Positions 6,484-12,980 of a stretch of 14,054 nucleotides of DNA are shown piece by piece (within the stretch, counting starts at the first letter, position 1; each line of letters starts with the position of its first letter). This stretch comes from Rhodospirillaceae bacterium UBA6219 (GTDB lineage: Bacteria > Pseudomonadota > Alphaproteobacteria > Rhodospirillales > Magnetospirillaceae), in assembly GCA_002435715.1 (NCBI GenBank), contig DISD01000084.1, forward strand, positions 1 to 14,054, given 5' to 3'. The notes under the pieces were generated by a model. It made no database searches. It was given only the letters and a program-made list of their open reading frames with translations, and was not told the origin of the DNA. A program made the position numbers and the translations under genes.

Positions 6484-7095
6484 TTATAAACCGGTCACGT
6501 TGACGCATTCGACGCGCCAGCCCTCGGTGGTGACGTCCAGGCGGGTCAAGGACAGCGGCTGGATGGAAAACCGCAACGCCACCGCCGGGTCCAGCCCCAG
6601 GGCCAGGGCCAGGGCGGCGCGGATGGTGCCGGCATGGACCACCGCCAGAATGTCGCGGTCGCCATGGGTCAGGCTCAGCCGCGCCATGACGGCTTTCACC
6701 CGCAGGCACAATTCGGCGAAGCTTTCGCCGCCCGGCGGCGCCGTCAGCGCCGGATCACGCCAGAAATCGGTTAGTTCCGGTTCCTTGGCGGCTTCCAGAT
6801 CGGCCCACGACCGTCCCTGCCAACGACCGAAATTCTGTTCCATCAGATCGGGTTCGATCACCGGCGGCGGCAGCACCAGACCGGCGGCTTCCAACGCCCC
6901 CGAGGTCTGACGGCAGCGCACCAGACCGCTTTCCACCAGCAGGGAATGGGATGGCACACGCTGGGCCAGTTGCCGCAAATCGTCGTCGTCGGAAACGTCG
7001 CAGGCGACATCCAACTGACCATGAATACGGCCATGCGGGCACGGCACGGGGCCATGGCGAACCATCCACCAGCGGGTCACCGAAGGGCTGTTCAT
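6484..7095 (-). CDS. cobC: Histidine phosphatase family protein, probable alpha-ribazole phosphatase (CobC-type)
   Basis: This 203-aa phosphoglycerate-mutase-like phosphatase probably removes the phosphate from alpha-ribazole-5'-phosphate or adenosylcobalamin-5'-phosphate during nucleotide-loop assembly. The catalytic RHG motif is at residues 13-15 (WWMVRHGPV, phosphohistidine His14). ESGLVRCRQTSGAL supplies the second arginine region, PDLMEQNFGRWQGRSW the EPD/FG-x-WQG segment of CobC/GpmB-like enzymes, and VVHAGTIRAAL the second catalytic His. The start was set at ATG 7095 because it overlaps the cobS stop by 4 nt (ATGA). The frame stays open further upstream inside cobS. The CobC name follows the Salmonella usage, not the aerobic-pathway decarboxylase of the same name. 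The cobS link favours this role over a generic phosphatase. Confidence 0.82.
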   Translation of the reverse strand: MNSPSVTRWWMVRHGPVPCPHGRIHGQLDVACDVSDDDDLRQLAQRVPSHSLLVESGLVRCRQTSGALEAAGLVLPPPVIEPDLMEQNFGRWQGRSWADLEAAKEPELTDFWRDPALTAPPGGESFAELCLRVKAVMARLSLTHGDRDILAVVHAGTIRAALALALGLDPAVALRFSIQPLSLTRLDVTTEGWRVECVNVTGL

Positions 7096-7877
7096 GTCCA
7101 GGTTCCAGCAAGGGTCAGCAGAAAGGCGATCTCGGCCAGTTGTTGGCAGGCGCCCAGGATGTCGCCGGTATAACCGCCGAATTGCCGCCGCGCCAGCCAT
7201 ACCAAACCGATCACCACCACCAACGACACCAGCACCGCCGGAGCGGCGTCCATGCCGCAGCCCAAAGCCGCCAGCACGCAGCCCAGCACCAGGGCGCTGG
7301 CGGCGATGCCGGCATGGGGCGTCCCCGCCCCGGCCCCCAAACCGTCGGCACGGGCCGGCGGCAGAACCTGCATCAAGGCCGGGACGCAGGCTCGCGAAAA
7401 CGCCGCCGCCGCCACCATCGCCCCTAGACCGGCCAAGCCCGAAGGGGCGGCGGCCAAGGCGGCGGCGCGTAAGCCGAGGCTGAACAGCAAGGCCAAGACG
7501 CCATAGGCCCCCGAACGGGAATCGCGCATCACCTCCAGGCGTTTCTCGCGCCCGCCGCGTGCCCCCAATCCGTCGGCGGTGTCGGCCAAACCGTCTTCAT
7601 GCAACGCACCGGTCAACACGATGGCGACCAATAGCGCCAGCAGCGCCGCGCCCAGGGGCGGCAGAACCATATGGGCCGCCAGGAAGACCGCACCGCCCAG
7701 CGCCCCGACCACAGCGCCGGCCAACGGGAACAGCCGCATAGCGCGAGCCAGCCCGCCTTCGACGTAAGCCGGACAAAACGGCACCGGCAGTCGGGTCAGA
7801 AAGCTGACCGCCAACAGCAGGTCGTCGATCAAGGATCGCCAAAGCGGAACCGAAGAAGAGGATTCGTTCACGGACAT
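7092..7877 (-). CDS. cobS: Adenosylcobinamide-GDP ribazoletransferase (cobalamin synthase CobS/CobV)
   Basis: CobS joins alpha-ribazole or its phosphate to adenosylcobinamide-GDP, the last assembly step of coenzyme B12, in the cytoplasmic membrane. The 261-aa protein is rich in hydrophobic Ala/Leu/Val helices, as expected. Family motifs are SFLTRLPVP near residue 25, LTGALHEDGLADTADGLG with its cluster of acidic residues in the middle, EVMRDSRSGAYGVLAL after it, and GGYTGDILGACQQ near the C-terminus. It overlaps the phosphatase start by 4 nt and is divergent from cobT. Aerobic-pathway nomenclature calls this enzyme CobV. Confidence 0.95.
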   Translation of the reverse strand: MSVNESSSSVPLWRSLIDDLLLAVSFLTRLPVPFCPAYVEGGLARAMRLFPLAGAVVGALGGAVFLAAHMVLPPLGAALLALLVAIVLTGALHEDGLADTADGLGARGGREKRLEVMRDSRSGAYGVLALLFSLGLRAAALAAAPSGLAGLGAMVAAAAFSRACVPALMQVLPPARADGLGAGAGTPHAGIAASALVLGCVLAALGCGMDAAPAVLVSLVVVIGLVWLARRQFGGYTGDILGACQQLAEIAFLLTLAGTWT

Positions 7878-7956
7878 TCATCACTGATGACGGCGAAGGG
7901 TGAATGGTTTATAGGACGATGTGCCGCGCCCGCGCAATATGTTGTGGAGAATAGCT

Positions 7957-8967
7957 TTGAATACGTCCATTTCTAGTGTCGCGCAGATCCGCACCCTGTT
8001 GGCCACGCTGCCGGGCGAAGACGAGGCGGCCACCCTGGCCTGGGCGGCACGTGAACCGCAATTGACCAAACCGGCCGGTTCCTTGGGGCGCCTGGAAGAA
8101 CTGGGGCGCTGGTTGTCGGCCTGGCAGGGGCGCCACCCGGCCCGCCTGGACCGGGTCAGCGCCCGCGTCTTCGCCGGCAACCATGGCGTGGCCGCCCTGG
8201 GGGTTTCGGCTTTCCCGCCGGAAGTCACCGTGCAGATGGTGGCCAATTTCCAGCATGGCGGCGCCGCCATCAACCAATTGTGCCAGACCTTCGGCACCGA
8301 ATTGCAGGTCATCAGCCTGGAACTGGATCGTCCCACCGCCGATTTCACCCGATTCCCGGCCATGGACGAGGCCGATTTCGTCGCCGCCTTCCAGGCCGGC
8401 ATGGATGCCGTCCCCGATGATTGCGACCTGTTGTGCGTGGGCGAGATGGGCATCGGCAACACCACCCCGGCGGCAGCCATCCCCTGCGCCCTTTATGGCG
8501 GCGAGCCCGGTTTTTGGACCGGACGCGGCACCGGTGTGGACAATGCCGGACTGGACCGCAAGAACCAGGTGGTTGCCGCTGGCGTCGCCCGCCATGCCGA
8601 CCAAAAGGGCATCGACATCTTGCGCTGCCTGGGGGGCCGCGAATTGGCGGCTATGGCCGGTGCGGTTCTGGCGGCACGGCTGAAGCGGGTGCCGGTGCTT
8701 TTGGACGGCTATGTCTGCACCGCCGCCGTGGCGCCGCTGGCCGCCGAGAACCCCAGCGCGCTGGATCATTGCGTGGTCGCCCATGCCTCGGCCGAGCCGG
8801 GTCATCGCCGGCTGATGGAAAAGCTGAACAAGCAGCCGTTGTTCGATTTGGGCCTGCGGCTGGGCGAAGCTTCGGGCGCCGCCCTGGCGGTGGGTGTGGT
8901 CCGTGCCGCCCTGGCCTGCCATACCGGCATGGCCACCTTCGCCGAGGCCGGGGTCAGCGACAGCTGA
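7957..8967 (+). CDS. cobT: Nicotinate-nucleotide--dimethylbenzimidazole phosphoribosyltransferase CobT (CobU)
   Basis: CobT transfers ribose-phosphate from nicotinate mononucleotide to 5,6-dimethylbenzimidazole, making alpha-ribazole-5'-phosphate for CobS. It has about 336 aa. Diagnostic motifs are LTKPAGSLGRLEELGRW near the N-terminus, VFAGNHGVAALGVSAFP, CVGEMGIGNTTPAAA, GRGTGVDNAGLDRK, and GEASGAALAVGVV with the expected catalytic Glu304. The start is uncertain. TTG 7957 is best supported, with GGAG (7946-7949) 7 nt upstream, giving N-terminus MNTSISSVAQIRTLL. An in-frame ATG at 7939 and a GTG at 7921 are alternatives without a visible Shine-Dalgarno. It is divergent from cobS across a 79-bp gap. 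Confidence 0.95.
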   Translation: MNTSISSVAQIRTLLATLPGEDEAATLAWAAREPQLTKPAGSLGRLEELGRWLSAWQGRHPARLDRVSARVFAGNHGVAALGVSAFPPEVTVQMVANFQHGGAAINQLCQTFGTELQVISLELDRPTADFTRFPAMDEADFVAAFQAGMDAVPDDCDLLCVGEMGIGNTTPAAAIPCALYGGEPGFWTGRGTGVDNAGLDRKNQVVAAGVARHADQKGIDILRCLGGRELAAMAGAVLAARLKRVPVLLDGYVCTAAVAPLAAENPSALDHCVVAHASAEPGHRRLMEKLNKQPLFDLGLRLGEASGAALAVGVVRAALACHTGMATFAEAGVSDS

Positions 8968-8998
8968 CCCTTTATCTGACACGCTTTGCGCGCAATGC

Positions 8999-9033
8999 CC
9001 GAATGTGCTCAACTGACCCAAGGGCACATTCGG
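8999..9033 (+). promoter_or_regulatory. Perfect 10-bp inverted repeat overlapping the Shine-Dalgarno of the DUF4116-type gene
   Basis: CCGAATGTGC (8999-9008) and GCACATTCGG (9024-9033) are exact reverse complements around a 15-nt loop. The presumed Shine-Dalgarno GGAG (9032-9035) of the next gene begins inside the right arm, 8 nt before its ATG at 9044. In RNA the stem would pair half of the ribosome-binding site; in DNA the same repeat could be an operator. No U-run follows, so a terminator for cobT is unlikely. Confidence 0.6.
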
Positions 9034-9043
9034 AGCACCGGGT

Positions 9044-9838
9044 ATGGGTGACGAGCCCAGCGACACGACTTTTGACCTGAATGAATGGCAAAAGGATATG
9101 GAGCGCACGCTGAAGAAGCTTCGCAGCGCCCCCTCCTTGCCGCCTGAAATCCACCACATCAATATGCTTTCCAAGACGCTGTTCGGGACCAGCGAATGGT
9201 CGTTCTTTCGCTCCATGTCCTTTCGTTTTCTTGACCGTGGCCCCCTTGGAAAGGCGTTTTGGCTGTTCGTTCGCGCCATCCGTGACAAGATTTTGGTCAG
9301 CGACAAGAAAGCTGTGCTGATTGTGGTGAGCAAGGATGGCAGCACTCTGCGCTACACCGCCCCCGACTTGCGAAACGACAAGGAGGTCTATGCCGCCGCC
9401 GGTCGCATGGGCAGTTCTCTGATCGGCGACAAATTGGCGGATGACCGGGATTTCATCCTCTCCCTGCCCTTTTGCCCGCATCTTTCGCTGCTCTCGGCCC
9501 GTCTTCGCAACGACCCGGACATCGTGCTGAAATCGGGCAACCTGCAAAAAGCCTCGACCCGATTGCGTGACGACGAGCAATTGGTGAGAGCGTTGATCGG
9601 CCAAGAAACCGGCGATGTTCTGTACCATGCCAGCGAAAGGCTGCGAGACGACAAGGACTTGGTGCTTTACGCCCTATCCAAGGAACGCGGCCGGTTTGGC
9701 GACGATTACAAATATCTGATCTCGTGTGTCTCTGAACGCCTGCAGGCCGATTCCGACGTCATCGCCGCCACCGAGGAAAACCGGCGACGCCGGGAAGAAT
9801 GTACCGTGCGGAAATCTTACATTCAGGCCTATGGCTGA
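9044..9838 (+). CDS. DUF4116-like tandem-repeat protein of unknown function
   Basis: This is a 264-aa soluble protein with no signal peptide or membrane segment. From about residue 80 it consists of degenerate helical repeats built on an L-R-x-D-x-x-hydrophobic core: LRND at 109-112, LADD at 131-134, LRND at 154-157, LRDD at 174-177, LRDD at 200-203 and LQAD at 233-236, spaced 20-33 residues. The phrases LRYTAPDLRNDKEV and LYHASERLRDDKDLVLYAL match the DUF4116 pattern as I remember it (a run such as Y-A-S-x-x-L-+-D-D-K-E-V-V). Molecular function is not established; such repeats may mediate protein binding. The N-terminal 80 residues are Lys/Arg/Phe-rich and unrecognised. GGAG lies 8 nt upstream of the ATG, partly inside an inverted repeat. 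The 3' end overlaps the convergent neighbour by 10 nt. Confidence 0.75.
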   Translation: MGDEPSDTTFDLNEWQKDMERTLKKLRSAPSLPPEIHHINMLSKTLFGTSEWSFFRSMSFRFLDRGPLGKAFWLFVRAIRDKILVSDKKAVLIVVSKDGSTLRYTAPDLRNDKEVYAAAGRMGSSLIGDKLADDRDFILSLPFCPHLSLLSARLRNDPDIVLKSGNLQKASTRLRDDEQLVRALIGQETGDVLYHASERLRDDKDLVLYALSKERGRFGDDYKYLISCVSERLQADSDVIAATEENRRRREECTVRKSYIQAYG

Positions 9839-10905
9839 TCGCTCTCGATAAAAATGGCCCGCGTCGCAGAGGCAAGCAACACAATGGCTCGCTTGTCTGG
9901 AAACAAGACGGCCAGCGCCCCGGTGTCCAAATCCCACTTTGGAACAGCGCATTGGCTGACGCCATTATCCAAAGCCCTGACATAGGACCGAACCTGATAA
10001 CCATTGATGAATTCGTGCGCGGCGAGATCCACCTGGCCAAGCCTGAACATCTTGTTCAGGGGATATGTTTTTTCGGCAACTTGCCAGACGCCATTGGCAA
10101 GCTGAACCGGTTCATACTTTCGGCCGCCGACCATTGCCGCACCGAGAACGTCGCGATTGTCTTGGTTCCAGCGCAAGACCTTGCACCCGCCGCCGGTCTC
10201 CTCCCACCCTTCCAAACGCTCCAAAGCGCCCACGGCCTGTGGGAGCACTTCGGACGCGTCCAGGCCGCCGAACAGAACCCCCTTGCCGATGAAATCGCGC
10301 ATGACGCTGCCCGAGCCGCCAAGTATTCGTGACTTTTCGGCGACTTCCGTCGCGTGCTGGGCCTTTTCCAGATGATCTGCGCCCAATCTGACCATGTTGG
10401 CCGAAATCACGTTGTCCGGCGCCAACAAGACCTGGAAATCGGTTTTCGGCGTCACTTTGGGATCGAAATTGACGGACAGGACTTTGGTCGGGTGCGCGGC
10501 CTTATCCAGCCAAAACCATGTGCTCGCCCGGGCCTGCCTTTGGGCGCCGACTGCGGGAAAGGCCTTCGTGGTGTATTGGCTGTGCCATGATTCCAAGGCG
10601 CCGGCGGGAATAAGCAAGGCCGAGCCATCGTTCAGGGCAACGAGAAACTCATGACGGGTGAATTGCCAGCGGATACTGCCATCGCCACTGTGCACGTCAT
10701 GAAGCGAGCTCAGAAACACCCGGTGATAGTGTTCACCCGCGTACTGAAAATCGACACTGATTTCGATGGCGTAATCAGGCGTGGATCGCACCGTGGCCTT
10801 GCTGTCCAACTCGCTCAACCACATGCCCAAAAACCACAAGGCGAACACGCAGGCGCCAGCGATGACGCCAAGGGCTTCGTTGATGGAATCCATCATGGCT
10901 TGCAT
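9829..10905 (-). CDS. Hypothetical membrane-anchored protein
   Basis: I do not recognise this 358-aa protein. One hydrophobic segment near the N-terminus (about residues 12-31, LGVIAGACVFALWFLGMWLS) looks like an uncleaved signal anchor. The rest is a long soluble part rich in short beta-like stretches, for example HEFLVALNDGSALLIPAGAL and TDFQVLLAPDNVISANMV, then a more helical stretch from about residue 170 to 230. No catalytic motif stands out. The flanking charges do not settle the topology. No clear Shine-Dalgarno precedes ATG 10905, and ATG 10896 or 10893 are alternative starts. It converges on the DUF4116-type gene with a 10-nt 3' overlap and diverges from the lipoprotein run. Its length and consistent coding character argue that it is real. 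Confidence 0.7.
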   Translation of the reverse strand: MQAMMDSINEALGVIAGACVFALWFLGMWLSELDSKATVRSTPDYAIEISVDFQYAGEHYHRVFLSSLHDVHSGDGSIRWQFTRHEFLVALNDGSALLIPAGALESWHSQYTTKAFPAVGAQRQARASTWFWLDKAAHPTKVLSVNFDPKVTPKTDFQVLLAPDNVISANMVRLGADHLEKAQHATEVAEKSRILGGSGSVMRDFIGKGVLFGGLDASEVLPQAVGALERLEGWEETGGGCKVLRWNQDNRDVLGAAMVGGRKYEPVQLANGVWQVAEKTYPLNKMFRLGQVDLAAHEFINGYQVRSYVRALDNGVSQCAVPKWDLDTGALAVLFPDKRAIVLLASATRAIFIESDQP

Positions 10906-11097
10906 CCGAAAGGCAGGGGCAGGTCGATTTCAAATGTAGGCGGATTTTGACCTCGCACACCGTAAACCCGCAAGCCGCTGATAGCGGCGATATGGCCACT
11001 CTCTCCCAATGGAAGAGTATAGACAATCTTATTCAGCCATTATTGACCGCACGATCACTCTGGCCGTACCATCGCCCACAACAACAGGGGGCCAGCC
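10906..11097. promoter_or_regulatory. Divergent control region with a candidate promoter for the exported-protein genes
   Basis: This is a 192-bp gap, visibly more AT-rich than its surroundings, between two divergent genes. TTGACC (11043-11048) and TACCAT (11067-11072), 18 nt apart, resemble sigma-70 boxes and would place the transcript start about 20 nt before GTG 11098. A 6-bp inverted repeat GCCGCT-gat-AGCGGC (10974-10988) could be an operator. A promoter must also serve the minus-strand gene, but I cannot place it. The short plus-strand reading frame that crosses the region is not considered coding. Confidence 0.4.
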
Positions 11098-11664
11098 GTG
11101 AGACGTGCTTTTGCTTTAGCGGCCCTTTTGGGTCTGACGGCCTGCGCGACGACGAAGACGCCTGTCCGGCCCGCCAATTTTCCCTACACAGCCGGGCCGG
11201 GGATCGAAGCGGCCCTGATCGCGCCCGCCAAAATTTCCCTCCACGGCACCATGTATGTGCAGGTTTCGCCGGAAGTGGTGGAACATCATGTGAAGACCAT
11301 GGCCGACAGCTTCGGCGCCAAGTTAAAGGCGGAACTGCCCGCTGAAATGGCAACCGCCGGCTATGCCCTGTCGATCCGCAACAAGAATGCGGCCGGCAAT
11401 GCGGCGGGGGCCAACACCTTGCTGGTGATCTCGCCCAGACGGGCCGAGTTCACCTGTCAGCGTTTGTATTTCCAAAACACCTGCAAGATCGGGCTGGTGG
11501 TCCATCTGAAAATGCTGGATGCGCCCCGACGCAAAACCGTCTGGGAGCATGATTATGTGCTTACCGGCGACAGTTCGGGTGATTACGACATCGACATTGC
11601 GGCCTTCTGGAACAATTTGTACCAAGCCATGCAGAAAGCGGGCTTGGCGAAAGCCGGGGCATGA
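11098..11664 (+). CDS. Hypothetical lipoprotein, first gene of the exported-protein cluster
   Basis: This 188-aa protein has a lipoprotein signal peptide: MRRAFALAALLGLTAC, with lipobox LTAC and lipidated Cys16. Residue +2 is Ala, so outer-membrane sorting by Lol is expected. The start is GTG, supported by AGGGGG (11086-11091) 6 nt upstream. The mature part contains TMADSFGAKLKAEL, a probable helix, then beta-like stretches. Cys120 and Cys129 (FTCQRLYFQNTC) may form a periplasmic disulfide. The C-terminal AFWNNLYQAMQKAGL looks helical and amphipathic. The fold may resemble small outer-membrane-assembly lipoproteins, but I cannot assign a family. The next gene begins 1 nt after its stop. Confidence 0.85.
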   Translation: MRRAFALAALLGLTACATTKTPVRPANFPYTAGPGIEAALIAPAKISLHGTMYVQVSPEVVEHHVKTMADSFGAKLKAELPAEMATAGYALSIRNKNAAGNAAGANTLLVISPRRAEFTCQRLYFQNTCKIGLVVHLKMLDAPRRKTVWEHDYVLTGDSSGDYDIDIAAFWNNLYQAMQKAGLAKAGA

Positions 11665-11665
11665 G

Positions 11666-12373
11666 ATGACATCCACACGCTTGCCCGTCATTGCCACCAT
11701 GATCGCCACTTTGGGGCTCAGTGCCTGCGCCCAGCCGGGGGCCGATTACACCTCGTTCAATCAGGCGCGGCGCTTGGGCGTGTTGTATCAGAACGCCCCG
11801 GACTTTCCTGACGGTTCCATCGTCGTCTTCGGCATTCAATCCGGCCAACAAGGCCGCGTCGAAGTCGAGATCGAACAGATCGATGGGCCGGGATCGCAGG
11901 ATCTGGATAAAAAGCGGTGGATTGCCGGGGTGTCGTGCCTTCCCGAATCCCATGACAATTGCGATTCGGCTGGGACGGGATACGCCCTGTTCCGCATGCC
12001 GCCGGGCAAATATGCGGTGGTCATGGCCAATTCGGGCGGACGCTATTTCGCCCTGTCCGACTACCGAAGCCTGTATCGGCGTACTGTGACCTCGTCGCGT
12101 TATGGCACGTCACCGGCGGGCTTTAAAATCGTCGGACCGCGCCTAGTGGCCGACACGCCGGTCTTCGCGGTCAAACCCGACGAAACGGTTTACGTGGGCA
12201 ACTTCGCCTTTCAACAGCCCAGAAACAATGTTCCGGCCACGGTCCGCCTGACCCAAAACGAAGTCGCCGCCCGCGCGGCCTTGAGCGACGAGGGCATCTC
12301 GACGCCCATGGCCGTCCGCCCCTGGACCCGCCCGGCGGGCAGTGTGGCCCGACCCATACGAGAATTGAAATAG
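11666..12373 (+). CDS. Hypothetical lipoprotein, second gene of the exported-protein cluster
   Basis: This 235-aa protein starts MTSTRLPVIATMIATLGLSAC; the lipobox LSAC gives lipidated Cys21, followed by Ala, which points to the outer membrane. Start ATG 11666 lies 1 nt after the previous stop (TGAGATG), with GGGG about 6 nt before it. The much longer upstream open frame lies within the preceding gene and would bury the signal peptide, so it was rejected. The mature part is probably mostly beta: GSIVVFGIQSG, YALFRMPPGKYAVVMANSGG, then TPVFAVKPDETVYVGNFAF. A PGKY turn plus an ETVYVGNF element occur in several small beta-sandwich lipoproteins, a loose resemblance only. Cys91 and Cys99 could form a disulfide. 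The C-terminal 40 residues are Ala/Pro/Arg-rich and probably disordered. Confidence 0.85.
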   Translation: MTSTRLPVIATMIATLGLSACAQPGADYTSFNQARRLGVLYQNAPDFPDGSIVVFGIQSGQQGRVEVEIEQIDGPGSQDLDKKRWIAGVSCLPESHDNCDSAGTGYALFRMPPGKYAVVMANSGGRYFALSDYRSLYRRTVTSSRYGTSPAGFKIVGPRLVADTPVFAVKPDETVYVGNFAFQQPRNNVPATVRLTQNEVAARAALSDEGISTPMAVRPWTRPAGSVARPIRELK

Positions 12374-12381
12374 GAGGGATG

Positions 12382-12897
12382 ATGATCCGGATCTTGCACG
12401 CCGCGACGCTGGTTCTGGCCTTGACCTGGACGGATGTGGCCTTTGCCGAAAACAACGACACCTTGCTGAAACTGCCGGTGGTCGAACACGACCGCTTGCT
12501 GGGTGGCAAGGTCCGCATGCACACCTTGGGGGCGAACTACCAGAACGAAAAAGGCGACGTTTTCGCCATGGTGCGTTTCAAACCCCACGAACAGAACACC
12601 GAAATGTGCGCGGCCTTCATCGTGCGCGGCAAATCCCTGGACTTCTTTTTGCGGGCCAAGGATCAGTTCCCCAACAGCGTCCTTTATGTGGTGGGGGAAG
12701 ATCCGGCCAGCGGCCGTCGGGGCCTGACGGTGGACATGAGCTTCATGCCCGGTTACGGGGTTTATCCCGGCAATCCCTTGGGATCAGGGCGCGAATTCAA
12801 TGAAAAAGTCGACCTGGCCTGCGTCGTCCTGCCCCTGCCGTGGGAATCTTCCGCCGATCCGATGAAAACCCCCACCTGGACGGTGCGGACCCGCTGA
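12382..12897 (+). CDS. Hypothetical Sec-exported protein, third gene of the cluster
   Basis: This 171-aa protein has a clear Sec signal peptide, MIRILHAATLVLALTWTDVAFA, with predicted cleavage before ENN at residue 23; there is no lipobox. The mature protein of about 149 aa contains beta-like stretches such as DVFAMVRFKP, SVLYVVGEDP and LTVDMSFMPGYGVYPG, and two cysteines (TEMC and DLAC) that could pair. No family recognised. Two adjacent ATG codons exist at 12379 and 12382. AGGAGG (12372-12377) overlaps the upstream stop and is too close to the first ATG, so the second is preferred. The 8-nt gap to the preceding lipoprotein gene makes co-transcription very likely. Confidence 0.8.
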   Translation: MIRILHAATLVLALTWTDVAFAENNDTLLKLPVVEHDRLLGGKVRMHTLGANYQNEKGDVFAMVRFKPHEQNTEMCAAFIVRGKSLDFFLRAKDQFPNSVLYVVGEDPASGRRGLTVDMSFMPGYGVYPGNPLGSGREFNEKVDLACVVLPLPWESSADPMKTPTWTVRTR

Positions 12898-12909
12898 TCC
12901 GAAAGATCA
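12895..12909 (+). repeat. Small hairpin at the end of the third exported-protein gene
   Basis: TGATC (12895-12899, containing the stop TGA), the 5-nt loop CGAAA, and GATCA (12905-12909) form a perfect but short inverted repeat. It lies in an 83-bp gap before the OmpA-like gene that may carry that gene's own promoter. Too weak to call a terminator. Confidence 0.25.
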
Positions 12910-12980
12910 TAGGACTTAGGACGCATCGACGACACGGCACGGGCTGCACCCCATAACATCTATCGAATGGTAGGAAAGAC

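Noticed and set aside
7878..7956. Cobalamin riboswitch upstream of cobS or cobT
   Set aside because: The gap is only 79 bp and holds no B12-box-like conserved core.
7909..9345. Minus-strand open frame (478 codons) crossing cobT and the start of the DUF4116-type gene
   Set aside because: It is antisense to cobT, whose motifs are unambiguous, and its composition is that of a shadow frame.
10947..11345. Plus-strand reading frame starting in the divergent control region
   Set aside because: It runs out of frame into the first lipoprotein gene, has no Shine-Dalgarno, and would remove the signal peptide that the GTG-started frame shows clearly.
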